Shown one piece after another: positions 51,647-62,797 of a stretch of DNA of 64,000 nucleotides. Under the pieces are notes generated by a model that did not search any database, was not told the origin of the DNA, and worked only from the letters and a program-made list of their open reading frames with translations. A program made the translations under genes and the position numbers. Where the stretch lies: the NCBI GenBank assembly GCA_013365325.1, contig JABVXV010000331.1:1-64000 (forward strand), in the 5' to 3' direction. This DNA is from Dipetalonema caudispina (lineage: Eukaryota > Nematoda > Chromadorea > Rhabditida > Onchocercidae). Position 1 is the first letter of the stretch; every line of letters begins with the position of its first letter.

Positions 51647-53650
51647 ATGGCATTATTATCATGTTTCCCGATAAATATTAGTGATGATGAAAGATTGGAT
51701 GTGGATGAAGAAACGGGAATGAATGTAGAATTGAGAGAAGTTATTCCTTCTGAAGTGAATCCTCAACAGTCTATGCAAGGTATATTGCTGGAAGTCAGTC
51801 ACTTTAGACATTAACGTATTTACTTCAGTGAGATATTTTGCTATACAGGTGATTTAGCTGACCTTTTATTCTCGAAAAGCATCTAAACTGATGCAACATT
51901 GTTTTTGAATATATTAATCATGCATCTACTTCATACATTTATCTGTCGATGGATGATTTAAGATATATTTTAAATCTTGTTCGTTGAAACTTCCAAGAAA
52001 ATTTTCGAATAGCTTTCCAATTACGATTATCGCCTGAATTAGATTTATCACATAAGAAGTTTATCATGTTAGCTGATATTGTCCACATTTTTCTGATTTG
52101 AAGTTTAAATGATTATTGGTTATCAAGTTTTTACTTATTTCTGCACTTTTTCAGCCGCCAGAAATTGTCGGTTGAGGTTTCTGCTTGCTGCTGATATTGC
52201 TGCTGAGCAACCAGAACTAGCTACACGAACATTGCTGCAAGGTGTGATCTTAATTTTCCAACACTGAAAACTTTACGTTGTGTGTAAAATCATGAGAATT
52301 ATAACTTTCGCTAGCCATATTTTACAATAGCTCATTTTCCGAATATCCTTTTGTAGGTCTAGTGCCGAAAGATGAACCTTATATAGTGCATACATCAGTT
52401 CACTATACAAATTGTCTCGTACCAAGGCTCGATTTAATTATTGATTCGCCGTATTACTGGGGTATTATGGATCGTTATGAAGCGGAAGCATTACTGGACA
52501 ACAAACCAGAGGGTAAATTTCCTTCAGTCATGTTGAGTTGTTGATTATAGGTTTGGCAGTATTTTAGTGAGAATAAGCAAGTTATTATGAATTTTTATGC
52601 TATGGGAAATTTCTGTTTCAAAAAAAATCTATGATTTTAATATTGTAATTTATTTAGAACCGTAATTTGACTATCCAAAAAGCATTATAAGTACTATTTG
52701 AACATTTCAGGTACATTTTTATTGCGCGATAGTGCACAGTCAGAGTATTTATTCTCAGTATCGTTTCGTCGATATAAGCGTACTCTGCATGCACGTATTG
52801 AGCAAAAAAATCATCGCTTCAGTTTTGATTTTTCCGACCCATCAATTTATTCTGCAAACACGATAACTGCACTTATAGCATATTATAAAGATCCAATCAA
52901 GTAAGGTTCTAGAGATACCGAACAAAAAAAGTTTTTCACGATGAGACTAATGTTATAAATTGATGATACTGAATAGGATGTTAATTTTTGTTAGATTGGG
53001 TTACTGATCAGTTTTTTTTTTTTTTTTCTTTTTTTTTTTTTGAGTTATTGTTGCTGTCGTTCATATAGTAAGACGAATTTTAACGTTATTTTCTATTAAA
53101 ATGTCGATTTTCAGGTGTTTGTTTTTTGAACCACAATTATCTATACCGCTGCCAAGAAACTTTGTTTTCCCACTTCAGGTCGGTGTACATTTTTTTGATT
53201 GGTATTTTCGAAAAAATTAAATGAAATTACTCGATAGTTGGCATCATCAACTTAATGATATAACCAAGTCGTTAACAGAAGATTGCATTCAATTTCTGAA
53301 CAAATTTTAGGCAATTTCAACATAATAAGGGACCTTGACGCACTTCGCCTTATACTGTCATTATGAAAACTTAAAATTTTGCTTTCTGTAAAAACTTCGA
53401 AACATAGATAATATATTTCTTTCAGCACCTTTGTCGTGCTCGCATAGCAAGTTTGACGACCTACGACAGTGTCGAAAAGTTGAATTTACCAGTTTTACTG
53501 AAAACTTTTATTAAAGAATATCATTACAAACATCCCGTAAAAACGGTGAATTATACACCGGATACGGATCTCTTACACGCCTACGCGTTATCGTCGGTTG
53601 AAGCTACGACGCTTGGAGGTAGTAATACTCCATGTCGAAATAGTACATAA
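51647..53650 (+). CDS. SOCS5: SOCS4/SOCS5-type protein (SH2 domain plus SOCS box)
   Basis: Six exons give 284 residues: 51647-51779, 52155-52241, 52357-52512, 52711-52900, 53115-53178 and 53426-53650 (TAA). The start is the first ATG after a strong acceptor. The SH2 domain begins near residue 104 ([15 protein letters not shown]), has the phosphotyrosine-binding loop FLLRDS and continues [18 protein letters not shown]. The SOCS box follows from about residue 207: an elongin-BC box ([17 protein letters not shown]) and a Cul5-side segment ([16 protein letters not shown]). These segments match the SOCS4/SOCS5 subfamily rather than CISH/SOCS1-3. Family members recruit Elongin B/C-Cullin 5 to phosphotyrosine targets such as receptors and JAK/EGFR pathway proteins, for ubiquitination. 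The N-terminal region (about 100 residues) is much shorter than in vertebrate SOCS4/5, and there is a C-terminal extension of about 35 residues beyond the box. AATAAA at 54220 may be the polyadenylation signal. Confidence 0.93.
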
Positions 53651-54219
53651 GTTAATCATTATTATGGTGATTCTTATTTATAAAATTTCGGATACTGACC
53701 GTTTCAGTTGAAGTTTTGAAAAAGACTTGAAGAATCATTTTTTTCAAAATTGAATTCAAATAAATTGTAGAAATTTCTTGGTATAATTTGTTATTTTACA
53801 TCTTCAAGGGTATTTTTAGAAGACTGCTTTATGTGTAATTCAAAATTCAACAGAAATTTGACGGTTCAGACTGGAGACAGATTTTATTAATGATTTGTCT
53901 TCGTTGTATATTGATTTCGGATGCATGTATTTCTACTGAGCGAATATCAAATATTTATTTGCAGTTATATTTAGCGGAAGATATATGTGTATATGGTTTC
54001 AGATTTCTTTATTTTTACGGCTAGTGATAGGGATTTTCCCATCTTCACTCATTACAAAATGGTACAGAAGCATAATTTGCCTTTTATATCTAAATATGCT
54101 CGATAATCATATGTGGAGGTATTAGATTTTGTTTCTTGTACAAAAAATTGGTTGATGATTCTTTTTTAATAAATAATCGGTATAATGCCATCGCCATGTG
54201 TATTTCTGATATAATACAA

Positions 54220-54225
54220 AATAAA
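54220..54225 (+). terminator. Candidate polyadenylation signal for SOCS
   Basis: AATAAA in the context ACAAAATAAACATT, about 570 bp after the stop codon. Confidence 0.35.
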
Positions 54226-54811
54226 CATTAGTTGTACGAAACATGCATCGTTGTCAGTCATCATCGTATTCGTTTCTAAATTTTACATTCTTTCGTTTAT
54301 CCAAATGATGCTAAATATCAACAAATGTAATGAATGTGAAATCACTTAGATACGAGAAGAATTTGGTAGCCATCATCAGCGTTTATTAATCGCAAAATTG
54401 TGATTCGAATCACAAATGGCAATGATAATCAATTCAGAATTGTAACACTATTGAAATGGTTTTTTGTCGGACGATGATTTTCATGGGACTTTAAAAAAAA
54501 AACAAGGAAAGTCTGCTTTTTTGGAATAAAAAGTTGAAGAAATTATGCGCCACCTGAATACTATAACTTTCAATCGTAATGGCACAATATGTTTGGATGG
54601 AAAATTTTCATCTTATTTTTGCTTCTTGAAGAAAAATATGCGAATACAATGAAAGAAAATCGCATAAAACGAATATGCGATTTTCTTCAAATGTTCGAAA
54701 ATATTATTAACAATGTAATACAGATAAGGAAAATTTATAAATACATTCATTAGTGGCTATATATGATAAGTGAAGAGAAGGGATTTTGCTTATTCATCTC
54801 ATTAGAGTACA

Positions 54812-55495
54812 TCATTGTCGATGGTATACGAGCGTTTTATACCGTATCTTACAATGAGAATTTACTTTTGTTGAGCAGTTTTCATCGATGGCTCACTTCG
54901 ATAATGATGAGTCTGGCCTGGGAGGATGAGTGCAAAAAAGCAGAAATATCGGGCTAAATTATCTCACCCACTAAGAGTTTTGGAGGGAATGAGAAGGAAT
55001 ATACGCCGGAATACATATGTTCAGAATGTTGAAATTTTCAACGATTGAAAAAAGGAGAAAGATGAGAGATGTGCTTGCAGAATGATATCCAAAGGTCATG
55101 CTATCCTCCTCTTGCCAATTGAAAATATTTCAGTGATTGTGCTTCGTTCAATTAACCTCGAAAGGTAAGGGAGGGATATCGACATGCTATAATGTCGCAG
55201 CGGCATAGTAATAGCAGCAGTAATAGTAGTAGTAGTAGTAAAAAAAGCAGGCAAGAAGAACTGTGACCAGCAACAAATCCGAAGGAAATGTAATCGATGA
55301 ATTTGAATGATTCTGCTTCATTCAATTTGACCTCATGAGGTGTAATAGATAGGTATGCTATGTTGTTGTAAAGAAGTATTTAAAACGACAGACAAAAAGA
55401 ACTATGACTCGTAAGAAGTCAGAAAGAAATGTAACCGATTGCTAGTTTTTGAGGTCACTCGGTTTGGCGCTCTGTGCGTTAACCGTTGCATATGA
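54812..55495. repeat. Segmental direct repeat, copy 1
   Basis: 54812-55461 matches 57981-58630 without any gap (constant offset 3169) and with only a handful of substitutions, nearly all in the first 130 bp. Similarity fades over the next 30 bp. It contains an (AGT/AGC)n tract at about 55208-55239 and a 3'-exon remnant: codons HCRWY and VLYRIL are readable, but upstream coding sequence is missing. Confidence 0.93.
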
Positions 55496-57508
55496 TTTTT
55501 TTTTCGAAATCTTGACAATGACTTATAAAATTAATAAATTTCATGCTTCCACTCTTAGAAAAATTACATTTTCTTGAATTTAATTCTAGAAGAGCTTAAT
55601 TCCTTAATATTTTTGAGCAAGCTTTCGAGAGTAGATTCTTCAATTAATTGAAATCTTTCTGCTATTTCTTCAATAAAGCATATGCAATAAATATTTTATC
55701 GTATCATTTAAGCATAACATTGATTACAAAGCTCATCATGATACATTGAAGTACATTTCACCAGACAGTTGAATATGCCACTTGATTGAATTTTTTTGAT
55801 ACAAATTTCTCACATTTATGGTGTTTGGGATTTGTTGAAATATATTCATATATGTACAAATATAAAAGAAAAAACCGTTTCCGTTCTCTAAATGTAAAAT
55901 GAAAATTAATTAGGTTTGCGTATCATTTAATATCATCGTCAAAAAAAAATCCTTCTTGTTGAGAAAAACTATTTATTAATAATTCTGATGATCAACTGAT
56001 AACTATGATATCATTTGTTGATAAGGATAAAAATAATATTTGCAATCATCAATGTAACAAATAATCGATTTAATTTTTTAACTTTATAAATTATCCGTTC
56101 TACTAATATATGGAATTAAAATTATACAGTCAAAAATTTCTTAACATTCTTATTTGAAACGCGTTCCTTTTCGTCACTTACATTTTTCTTATGGACCATT
56201 TTTGAATTATTTAAAAAACGTCAACATATGTCATAAATCTAGCTGAACTGTTTCACATAATTGTAGTCTAATTGACTAACTGATTGATATTAATAATCTT
56301 TTATGAAACCTTTCATTAGATCTCCAATCATTCTAATTTTAATTGTTAGAGTTTATTATATGCTTTGCTTGTAAGAAGTGATTAATCTGATAACAGCATT
56401 GCTATATGCAATGAATGGTGATGGTGTGTATATAGTTGGATTTAAATATCATGAGAAAGAAGAAACTTAATCGGATCAAGCAAATCGGATTGAAATATCG
56501 AGAAATAGTCAAATTGAATCGATTAAAAGCGAACGGACGTCTAATACGAATTCAATTGAATCAAACAAATATTGCTAACCTTTTTAAAATAAAATGCACA
56601 TTTATGCTTTTGTAAGGCCATATGATTGATTGATTGATCAAAAAATTGAAACAGAAGAAATTTTGAATTAAAATCATAAATTTTAAATCAGCCACATGGT
56701 TCAAATCACGGATAAGAATCGCGACTCAGATTATGGTCAGAATTATAACTCAGATCACGTGTCAGAATCGTAATCATTTCAAAATAGGGATTACCAATGA
56801 AATGGCGTTTTATCGTACAGTGTTTTTGATTGAATTTCAGAAAAAAAAAGATTGGCCGGTGTTTCTTTGGAATAAGAAGTGGTATAAATTACTCATCACC
56901 TAAATGCTGTAACTTTTAGCCGTAATGGCTACAATTTATCCAACTTGAAACTTTTCATCTTAATATTCTTAATTTTTGCTTATTGAAGAAAAATATACAG
57001 ACCGAGTGGTTTTTTTCTATACTTCAAAAAAATTTTTAACAAACAATATCATATGCATATGACATTTCCGAATTCCATCTGAGGTAAAATTCATAGTTTA
57101 ACACTGTTTACACATTGAAGTTTGTATTCCGACAACTTATCATGAAGTACGATTCAGGACGGAAAACGATATCGTTTGACAAATTCTGTATTTATTAGTG
57201 AAAAATTTCTTGCTCTTTCGCTCAAATATTATTAATTTTGAAGAATTATTTCGTAAATAATTCCATCAGAATATCTTAAATGCTTTTCTTTGACCCTTTT
57301 AAAGCAGAAATATGAAACTAAATTAAGCATCACCAGCTGAATTGCACATTGAAGATGACCAACAATGAATAACGAGTAGAATTTATTTAACTTTTAAAAG
57401 ACTTCAGTGATCACTCTTGTTCAGCGATGTTTAAAAGTTTAAAATTTCAAGATACTGAGGGTATCGATATGTATATAGTACAAAAATTTGATATTCGTGT
57501 TTCTTTAG

Positions 57509-58023
57509 AGCCAACTATGTAAATGTTGCAATTGTTGCATGGCATAATGAAATTGAGCTTAATAAGGCAATCCAGTGGCGGTTATTGAGGATTCAATTAG
57601 GCGTTCTACCAGATGATAATGCTCTATCCATTAGTACTATCATACCAACCGTCAGTATCAGATCACATTGATGCAACGATATTAGTTCTCGGTATCTTAA
57701 AATTGCATAATGTAAGAACAATGGAAAAAGTTCTTATTCAGACGGATAAAACAAATAATCAGTGATCTTCTGCTAAACATACCGCTTTGCATCGCGAAAT
57801 ATAACTATCTTCTGAAGATTATCGTATATATAACAAAAATTTGATCAGTCGGTTCTAAAATACCAAAAAAAAAAAAAAAAAAAAAAAAAATGTAGCTCCA
57901 TTTCCCTCCATACAGTGGTTGCGTGCGGTAATTGAAGAGTACAGATTTCATTGGAGAAGTCCATATGACAATTGCGTGCGTCATTGTCGGTGGTATGCGA
58001 GCGTTCTATACCGTATCTCATAA
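57509..58023 (+). CDS. 3' exons of an unrecognised gene
   Basis: Two coding-like exons join in phase: 57509-57650 (acceptor TTCTTTAG, donor GTCAGT) and 57916-58023 (acceptor CATACAG, stop TAA). They read NEIELNKAIQWRLLRIQLG... then WLRAVIEEYRFHWRSPYDNC...VLYRIS, 83 codons in total. Composition is clearly protein-like and rich in Arg and Trp. The first exon needs an upstream exon ending in phase 2, which I did not find. The last 43 bases of coding sequence and all the 3' flank belong to the duplicated segment. An A-run (57868-57892) sits in the intron. It may be an active gene, or the broken end of a mobile or duplicated gene. No function is assigned. Confidence 0.4.
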
Positions 58024-58660
58024 TGAGAATTTACTTTTGTTGAGCAGTTTTCATCGACGGCTCACTTCGATAATGATGAATTTGGTCTGGGAGGATGAGT
58101 GCAAAAAAGCAGAAATATCGGGCTAAATTATCTCACCCACTAAGAGTTTTGGAGGGAATGAGAAGGAATATACGCCGGAATACATATGTTCAGAATGTTG
58201 AAATTTTCAACGATTGAAAAAAGGAGAAAGATGAGAGATGTGCTTGCAGAATGATATCCAAAGGTCATGCTATCCTCCTCTTGCCAATTGAAAATATTTC
58301 AGTGATTGTGCTTCGTTCAATTAACCTCGAAAGGTAAGGGAGGGATATCGACATGCTATAATGTCGCAGCGGCATAGTAATAGCAGCAGTAATAGTAGTA
58401 GTAGTAGTAAAAAAAGCAGGCAAGAAGAACTGTGACCAGCAACAAATCCGAAGGAAATGTAATCGATGAATTTGAATGATTCTGCTTCATTCAATTTGAC
58501 CTCATGAGGTGTAATAGATAGGTATGCTATGTTGTTGTAAAGAAGTATTTAAAACGACAGACAAAAAGAACTATGACTCGTAAGAAGTCAGAAAGAAATG
58601 TAACCGATTGCTAGTTTTTGAGGTCACTCGATTTGTCGGTGTGTGAGCTAACTGTTGCGT
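57981..58660. repeat. Segmental direct repeat, copy 2
   Basis: Partner of 54812-55495. Here the repeat starts inside the last coding exon of the unrecognised gene and continues through its 3' flank. Left of it, 56860-57000 is a more diverged match to 54510-54640, so the duplication originally extended further left and was later interrupted by about 0.8 kb. Confidence 0.92.
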
Positions 58661-59276
58661 ATTATTAATTTGTTGAGTAATGTTTTAGAATTTGTTTTGT
58701 TTTCTAAAAGCTTTTAGACATATTATTATACAAATGTTTATTTATTGTTTTTCACGAATGGCTGTTAATAGGCTGATTGCATTTTATCTTCGATGTAAGC
58801 GTTAGATATGTGTATTAATATGTAACAAACTTCATATTTTGGCTAGGCCAAAAGAGTCCCAAAGTCGCACATTTGAAGTTAAGTTTAAAACATAGATTAC
58901 CTATTCTACTTTTATTTAGAAATAAACGGAACCATATACAATATACCTTTTGCTACTATTGCGAAATCAATTAATACTTTCTTCTTCAATTTTTAACAGC
59001 CCCAAATATTTTCATTCAATATGGCAAAATGATAAGAAACTTTTTTTCCCAGTTTTCAGTTGTCTTTTTATAACCTTTATATCATCTTACCATATCAATA
59101 ATACAAATGCTCTACTCTATTAACAGTTGGAACGATCGCAATGGTGTCCTGAGCAGTAATTAGCTGATTATTAGCTAATCAATTATCATGGATTTTTAAT
59201 CTTTTTACGAATAAATATTTATCATTTGTCTCATTTACCTCACTCTCTCTTCGTCCCTCATTATTTGGTATTGCAG

Positions 59277-59355
59277 TGACAATGATGGGATCCGTATGTG
59301 TTGGACGAGGATGAAGTACGAAAATAACAAGCCCTTTGAACCAATCGTTAACTGA
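59277..59355 (+). CDS. Orphan terminal exon-like frame
   Basis: After the acceptor TATTGCAG, 25 codons (GIRMCWTRMKYENNKPFEPI inside) run to TGA. Composition is protein-like, but no phase-2 upstream partner was found. It may be the 3' end of the unrecognised gene through alternative splicing, a separate gene, or chance. Confidence 0.25.
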
Positions 59356-59877
59356 GTTGAGGTCACGGGAACTTCTGCTGTTAGTAGAAATTTCTTGAGA
59401 AATGGTTGATAGAAAATTTAAATTAGATTTACAATAATATCAATTCTATCGTAAAAAGCGGTACTGCAAGGGTACAATGAAAAGGTAAAGTATTGGTAAC
59501 AAAATGGCTAAGGGAAGAAGTGGGGGACAGTAATCATATGATGGCCATTTGTTCTGCAGAAAGACCAATAGAAAAGTGGTTGTGTCATTACGAATTGCAC
59601 GACAGTACAGTATCCGATAAAAATAGGTGAAATAAACGTTTGGTTGGTTCAATTTTAGACGGATTTTTGCATCTTACTTCATGCATTGTCCATCTTCAAA
59701 CTTTTTGATAAGAAAAAATGTATTCATGATATCGGTATGTCGATTGAAGATTTTGAAACTTTAAGCGATCAATGAACTTTTAAGATGTTTTTCGATGGTA
59801 ATGTCAAATTTTTTCTCTTTATTAAAGCCATTTTGATGGTTTTACTAGCTGAATTTGACCTTAATAGATATAAGTAT

Positions 59878-59985
59878 CAGCAGTATCTCAACGTGAGTAA
59901 TAGTAGTAGCAGTAGGAGTAGTTGTGGTAACGGACAGGCAAGAAGAAGAGGTCACGAAAGAAGTATGGACAAAAGCTATTTGTAG
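59878..59985. repeat. Diverged third copy of part of the segmental repeat
   Basis: An AGTAATAGTAGTAGC tract followed by GGCAAGAAGAAGAGGTCACGAAA aligns with the AGTAATAGCAGCAGTAATAG / GGCAAGAAGAACTGTGACCAG stretch at about 55208-55270 and 58377-58440. The alignment is gapped and clearly older than copies 1 and 2. Confidence 0.55.
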
Positions 59986-60069
59986 TGATCATTTGATTAC
60001 AATGTGTATATGAATGTATGTATGTTCTATTGTTTTTGGTGCCTTTCGGAATGTGCCAAAATATTTGGC

Positions 60070-60105
<36 letters not shown>

Positions 60106-60509
60106 GTTTATTGTATTGCTTAGGATGCCATATTAACATGACGGATGTATTTTATTTACAAAATTGTGAGTTAGCCAAATAGATAAAGTAGAATTTGTTT
60201 TCTGAAAATGGAGGAAAACAGAAAATATGGAATCAGGAAAGATATAATTCCGATGGTATGCACACGACAGCACATGAAATTGAGAAATTGCATCCGTAAA
60301 ATACTTTATTTCTCTTTCATTCTAATTTTTTTTACTTTTCCTTCGGACATATATATATTGTTTATGCATCATTAATATGTTGATAATTCTTTTCTATTCA
60401 TTTTTTCTTCTGATTGAAATTTATGCAATTCTATGCATTTTTAATCCATAAAAAAGTTGAAGTAATATTGTGATATTATGATTATAAAATTAATAAATTA
60501 ATTCTAATC

Positions 60510-62797
60510 ATGAAACAGGTTATGGCAAGTACTTCAAGAGTGGATACAAAGTATGACCCTGAAACAATTGTATCGAAAAATAATCATATTTCTTCTACTG
60601 CGACTTCTTCTTCCAGTGCTATCATTAGTGGCACTTTTGGATACAATGATTTTAGCTATTGTGATGATCCTAAAAATGCTATCATCGATGAAACCTTCAT
60701 GCCAGTAGAATTACGAGGAAAAACATGGACAATTAATAAAGTACTTGGCGAAGGTTGGTTGATCAAAACAATACTTTTTCTCATAAGGGTATAATTTTTT
60801 TTTCTTCTTTTTATACATTAAGATAAAGGAAAAAAAGAAATTATTGTCTTGAATAAATTTAAGTGTAATTTCATCGAATTAAAATAATTTTATTAAACAG
60901 TAATATGATGAAAAAATTTTTTATTAAACAGTAATATTTAAAATATTTTTTGTAATATAGGTGGTAACTTTAAAGTGTATCTTACAACAAATAGTGATGG
61001 ATTAGAATTTGCGATGCGGTGGAATCGTAAGCAAGATCGTAGTACGGGAGTTTACGAAGAAAATGAAGAACGTCAGCTTAGAACTGTTTCACGTATGAAA
61101 CTACATTCCGAAAATGTAATTTCATACTTTTAAAATTCTTTTATACACATTCTTTTTTTGTCTTTTTGTATAAGCAAAAATCACATTTGCTTATAGCAAC
61201 TATTTAGGCTTTCCGACTAAAGGAACTTATTGGTTATCACCCTAATATTGTAATGCTAATTGGTTTCCGTAAGGTTAACTTATATTCGCAACAAATTATG
61301 GAGTATGTCAACGGCGGTGATCTTTATGATTTCATAGAGGAGAATTATATTCGAAGTACGAATTAATCATTTAAAAATTGGAAAATGAAATAAAGTTTCA
61401 AATTTAGTTTATTTGGAATTTATTCGAAGTCATTATTTCTCGAATATATTAATTAAATTTATGATTTTATTAGAAATTTAATTTGCTTATCATCACTTGC
61501 CATTTGAATTCAATTATTTTTTTGCAGAAAAACGACGAATGGGAACCGTGAGAGTGCGGTCATTGTTTCGTGATCTCTTAAAGGCAGTGAAACATATTCA
61601 TAATTTACATATAGCTCATATGGATATAAAGGTTGAAAATTGTCTCTTAACTCAAAATGGTATAATTTTTATATTGTGTAATACTTAATTTTACTTGATT
61701 TAATATATAGTACTAAATAATATATATATACATATATTGTTTGATAGTACTGCATACTTTTTTAGCACAATAATATGAAGAGATTATTCAACTTGATTTG
61801 TACAAAATTTTGATTATTGCAATAAATTTAATCAGTTTTAATTATATCATATATATATATATATGATATAATTAAATTTATTATAATAATAAGAAAATAT
61901 TATCAGAAACTATAATGATAACACTTTTTTGTTTAGGAAGTTTGAAATTAACTGATTTTGATCACGCGAAACATTTCACACCGGGAGTAATGATGCCTGG
62001 TTCGGTTTATGCAACCGAAGCATACGCTGCACCAGAAACGTTCGATAAAGAATACAGGCATGGCCAATATTTTACGTAGTAAAATATAAAAATGATAAAA
62101 TAACTTCTTTTTTTTTCTTTTTAAATTTAAACATTACAGACCGGATTGTGCAGATATATGGGCATGCGGTATTCTTTTGTGGTTTTTGTTGAAAAATAAT
62201 GTACCATGGGAGGTAGCAGACAGGTAAATTGCTATGTTTCATTATTTTTGAGCTGACTATATTCTGGTCAATTCACAAAATATTCATATATAATTTTGGG
62301 CAGTTTTTTTCATATAAGTATAATAAGTTGTGATTAAAGGATACGCGATACTGCCTACCGTAAGTGGTACCAATCGGAACGTAAAGCATGCTTTTTTCAC
62401 TTCTCAAAAGCACATGGACGTGTTTCGGGTAAACCAATGAATATTTATTGTGATATAATTGGATGAATTTTTCAGAAAATTTAATTATATTTTACTCCTT
62501 TTGTCGTTTTAATATTTTAATTAGAACTGTATGCTTCAAGTTTTTTAGTTAATTAATATATTATAAATTAATCTCAAATTGTTTGAGACGAAAAGAACGC
62601 AAAGAATGAAGTTTTTATCAAAAAAGCAGTTTAATTATTCTCTCAGTTTGCACAATTAATTATTGTTAGTAAAAAATTTCCATTCAATAGAACTTCTATT
62701 GAAAATGCTCGAAACCGAAGCAGATGAAAGACCAACAGTCGACGAGATTATAGCACATCAGTGGTTGCAGTGTCCACGAAAAACATCAGAAAAATAA
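60510..62797 (+). CDS. Protein kinase-fold protein with degenerate catalytic motifs (CHK1/CAMKL-like)
   Basis: Eight exons give 359 residues: 60510-60753, 60961-61115, 61208-61355, 61528-61659, 61937-62057, 62140-62223, 62340-62428 and 62691-62797 (TAA). A start at the ATG of 60522, just after AACAG, is equally possible. A Ser-rich N-terminus of about 70 residues precedes the kinase domain. The glycine loop is GEGGNFKV, lacking the third Gly. The VAIK lysine position reads FAMRW (Arg101). The catalytic loop is HMDIKVEN (D215, K217 and N220 kept; HRD Arg replaced by Met214). The DFG motif is DFD (233-235). APE is kept at 258-260, and DIWACG and ERPTVDEIIAHQWL follow. The chain ends right after the domain. 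The C-lobe layout recalls CHK1/CAMK-like kinases and nematode-expanded relatives. The Arg in place of the ATP-anchoring Lys suggests weak or absent activity. Intron 5 appears to use a GC donor. AATAAA overlaps the stop codon (62793) and recurs at 62854. Confidence 0.92.
61837..61876. repeat. 40-bp perfect AT-rich palindrome in a kinase intron
   Basis: TTTAATTATATCAT, then (AT)6, then the exact inverse. It is perfectly symmetrical about 61856/61857. Confidence 0.88.
62058..62139 (+). other. Probable GC-AG intron in the kinase gene
   Basis: The codons on each side (GAA TAC AG / A CCG GAT TGT) join to EYRPDCADIWACG, which fits the kinase APE-to-DxW spacing. The donor is AG/GCATGG. A GT donor 18 bp downstream (AC/GTAGTA, exon end 62075) keeps the frame and would insert six residues. 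Confidence 0.6.

Noticed and set aside
54763..58126. Paired 64-codon frames in the two copies of the segmental repeat (sharing AFYTVS, NENLLLLSSFHR)
   Set aside because: In copy 2 another frame continues from a phase-matched exon with a proper acceptor, so the shared frames are the shifted shadow of that exon and its 3' flank.
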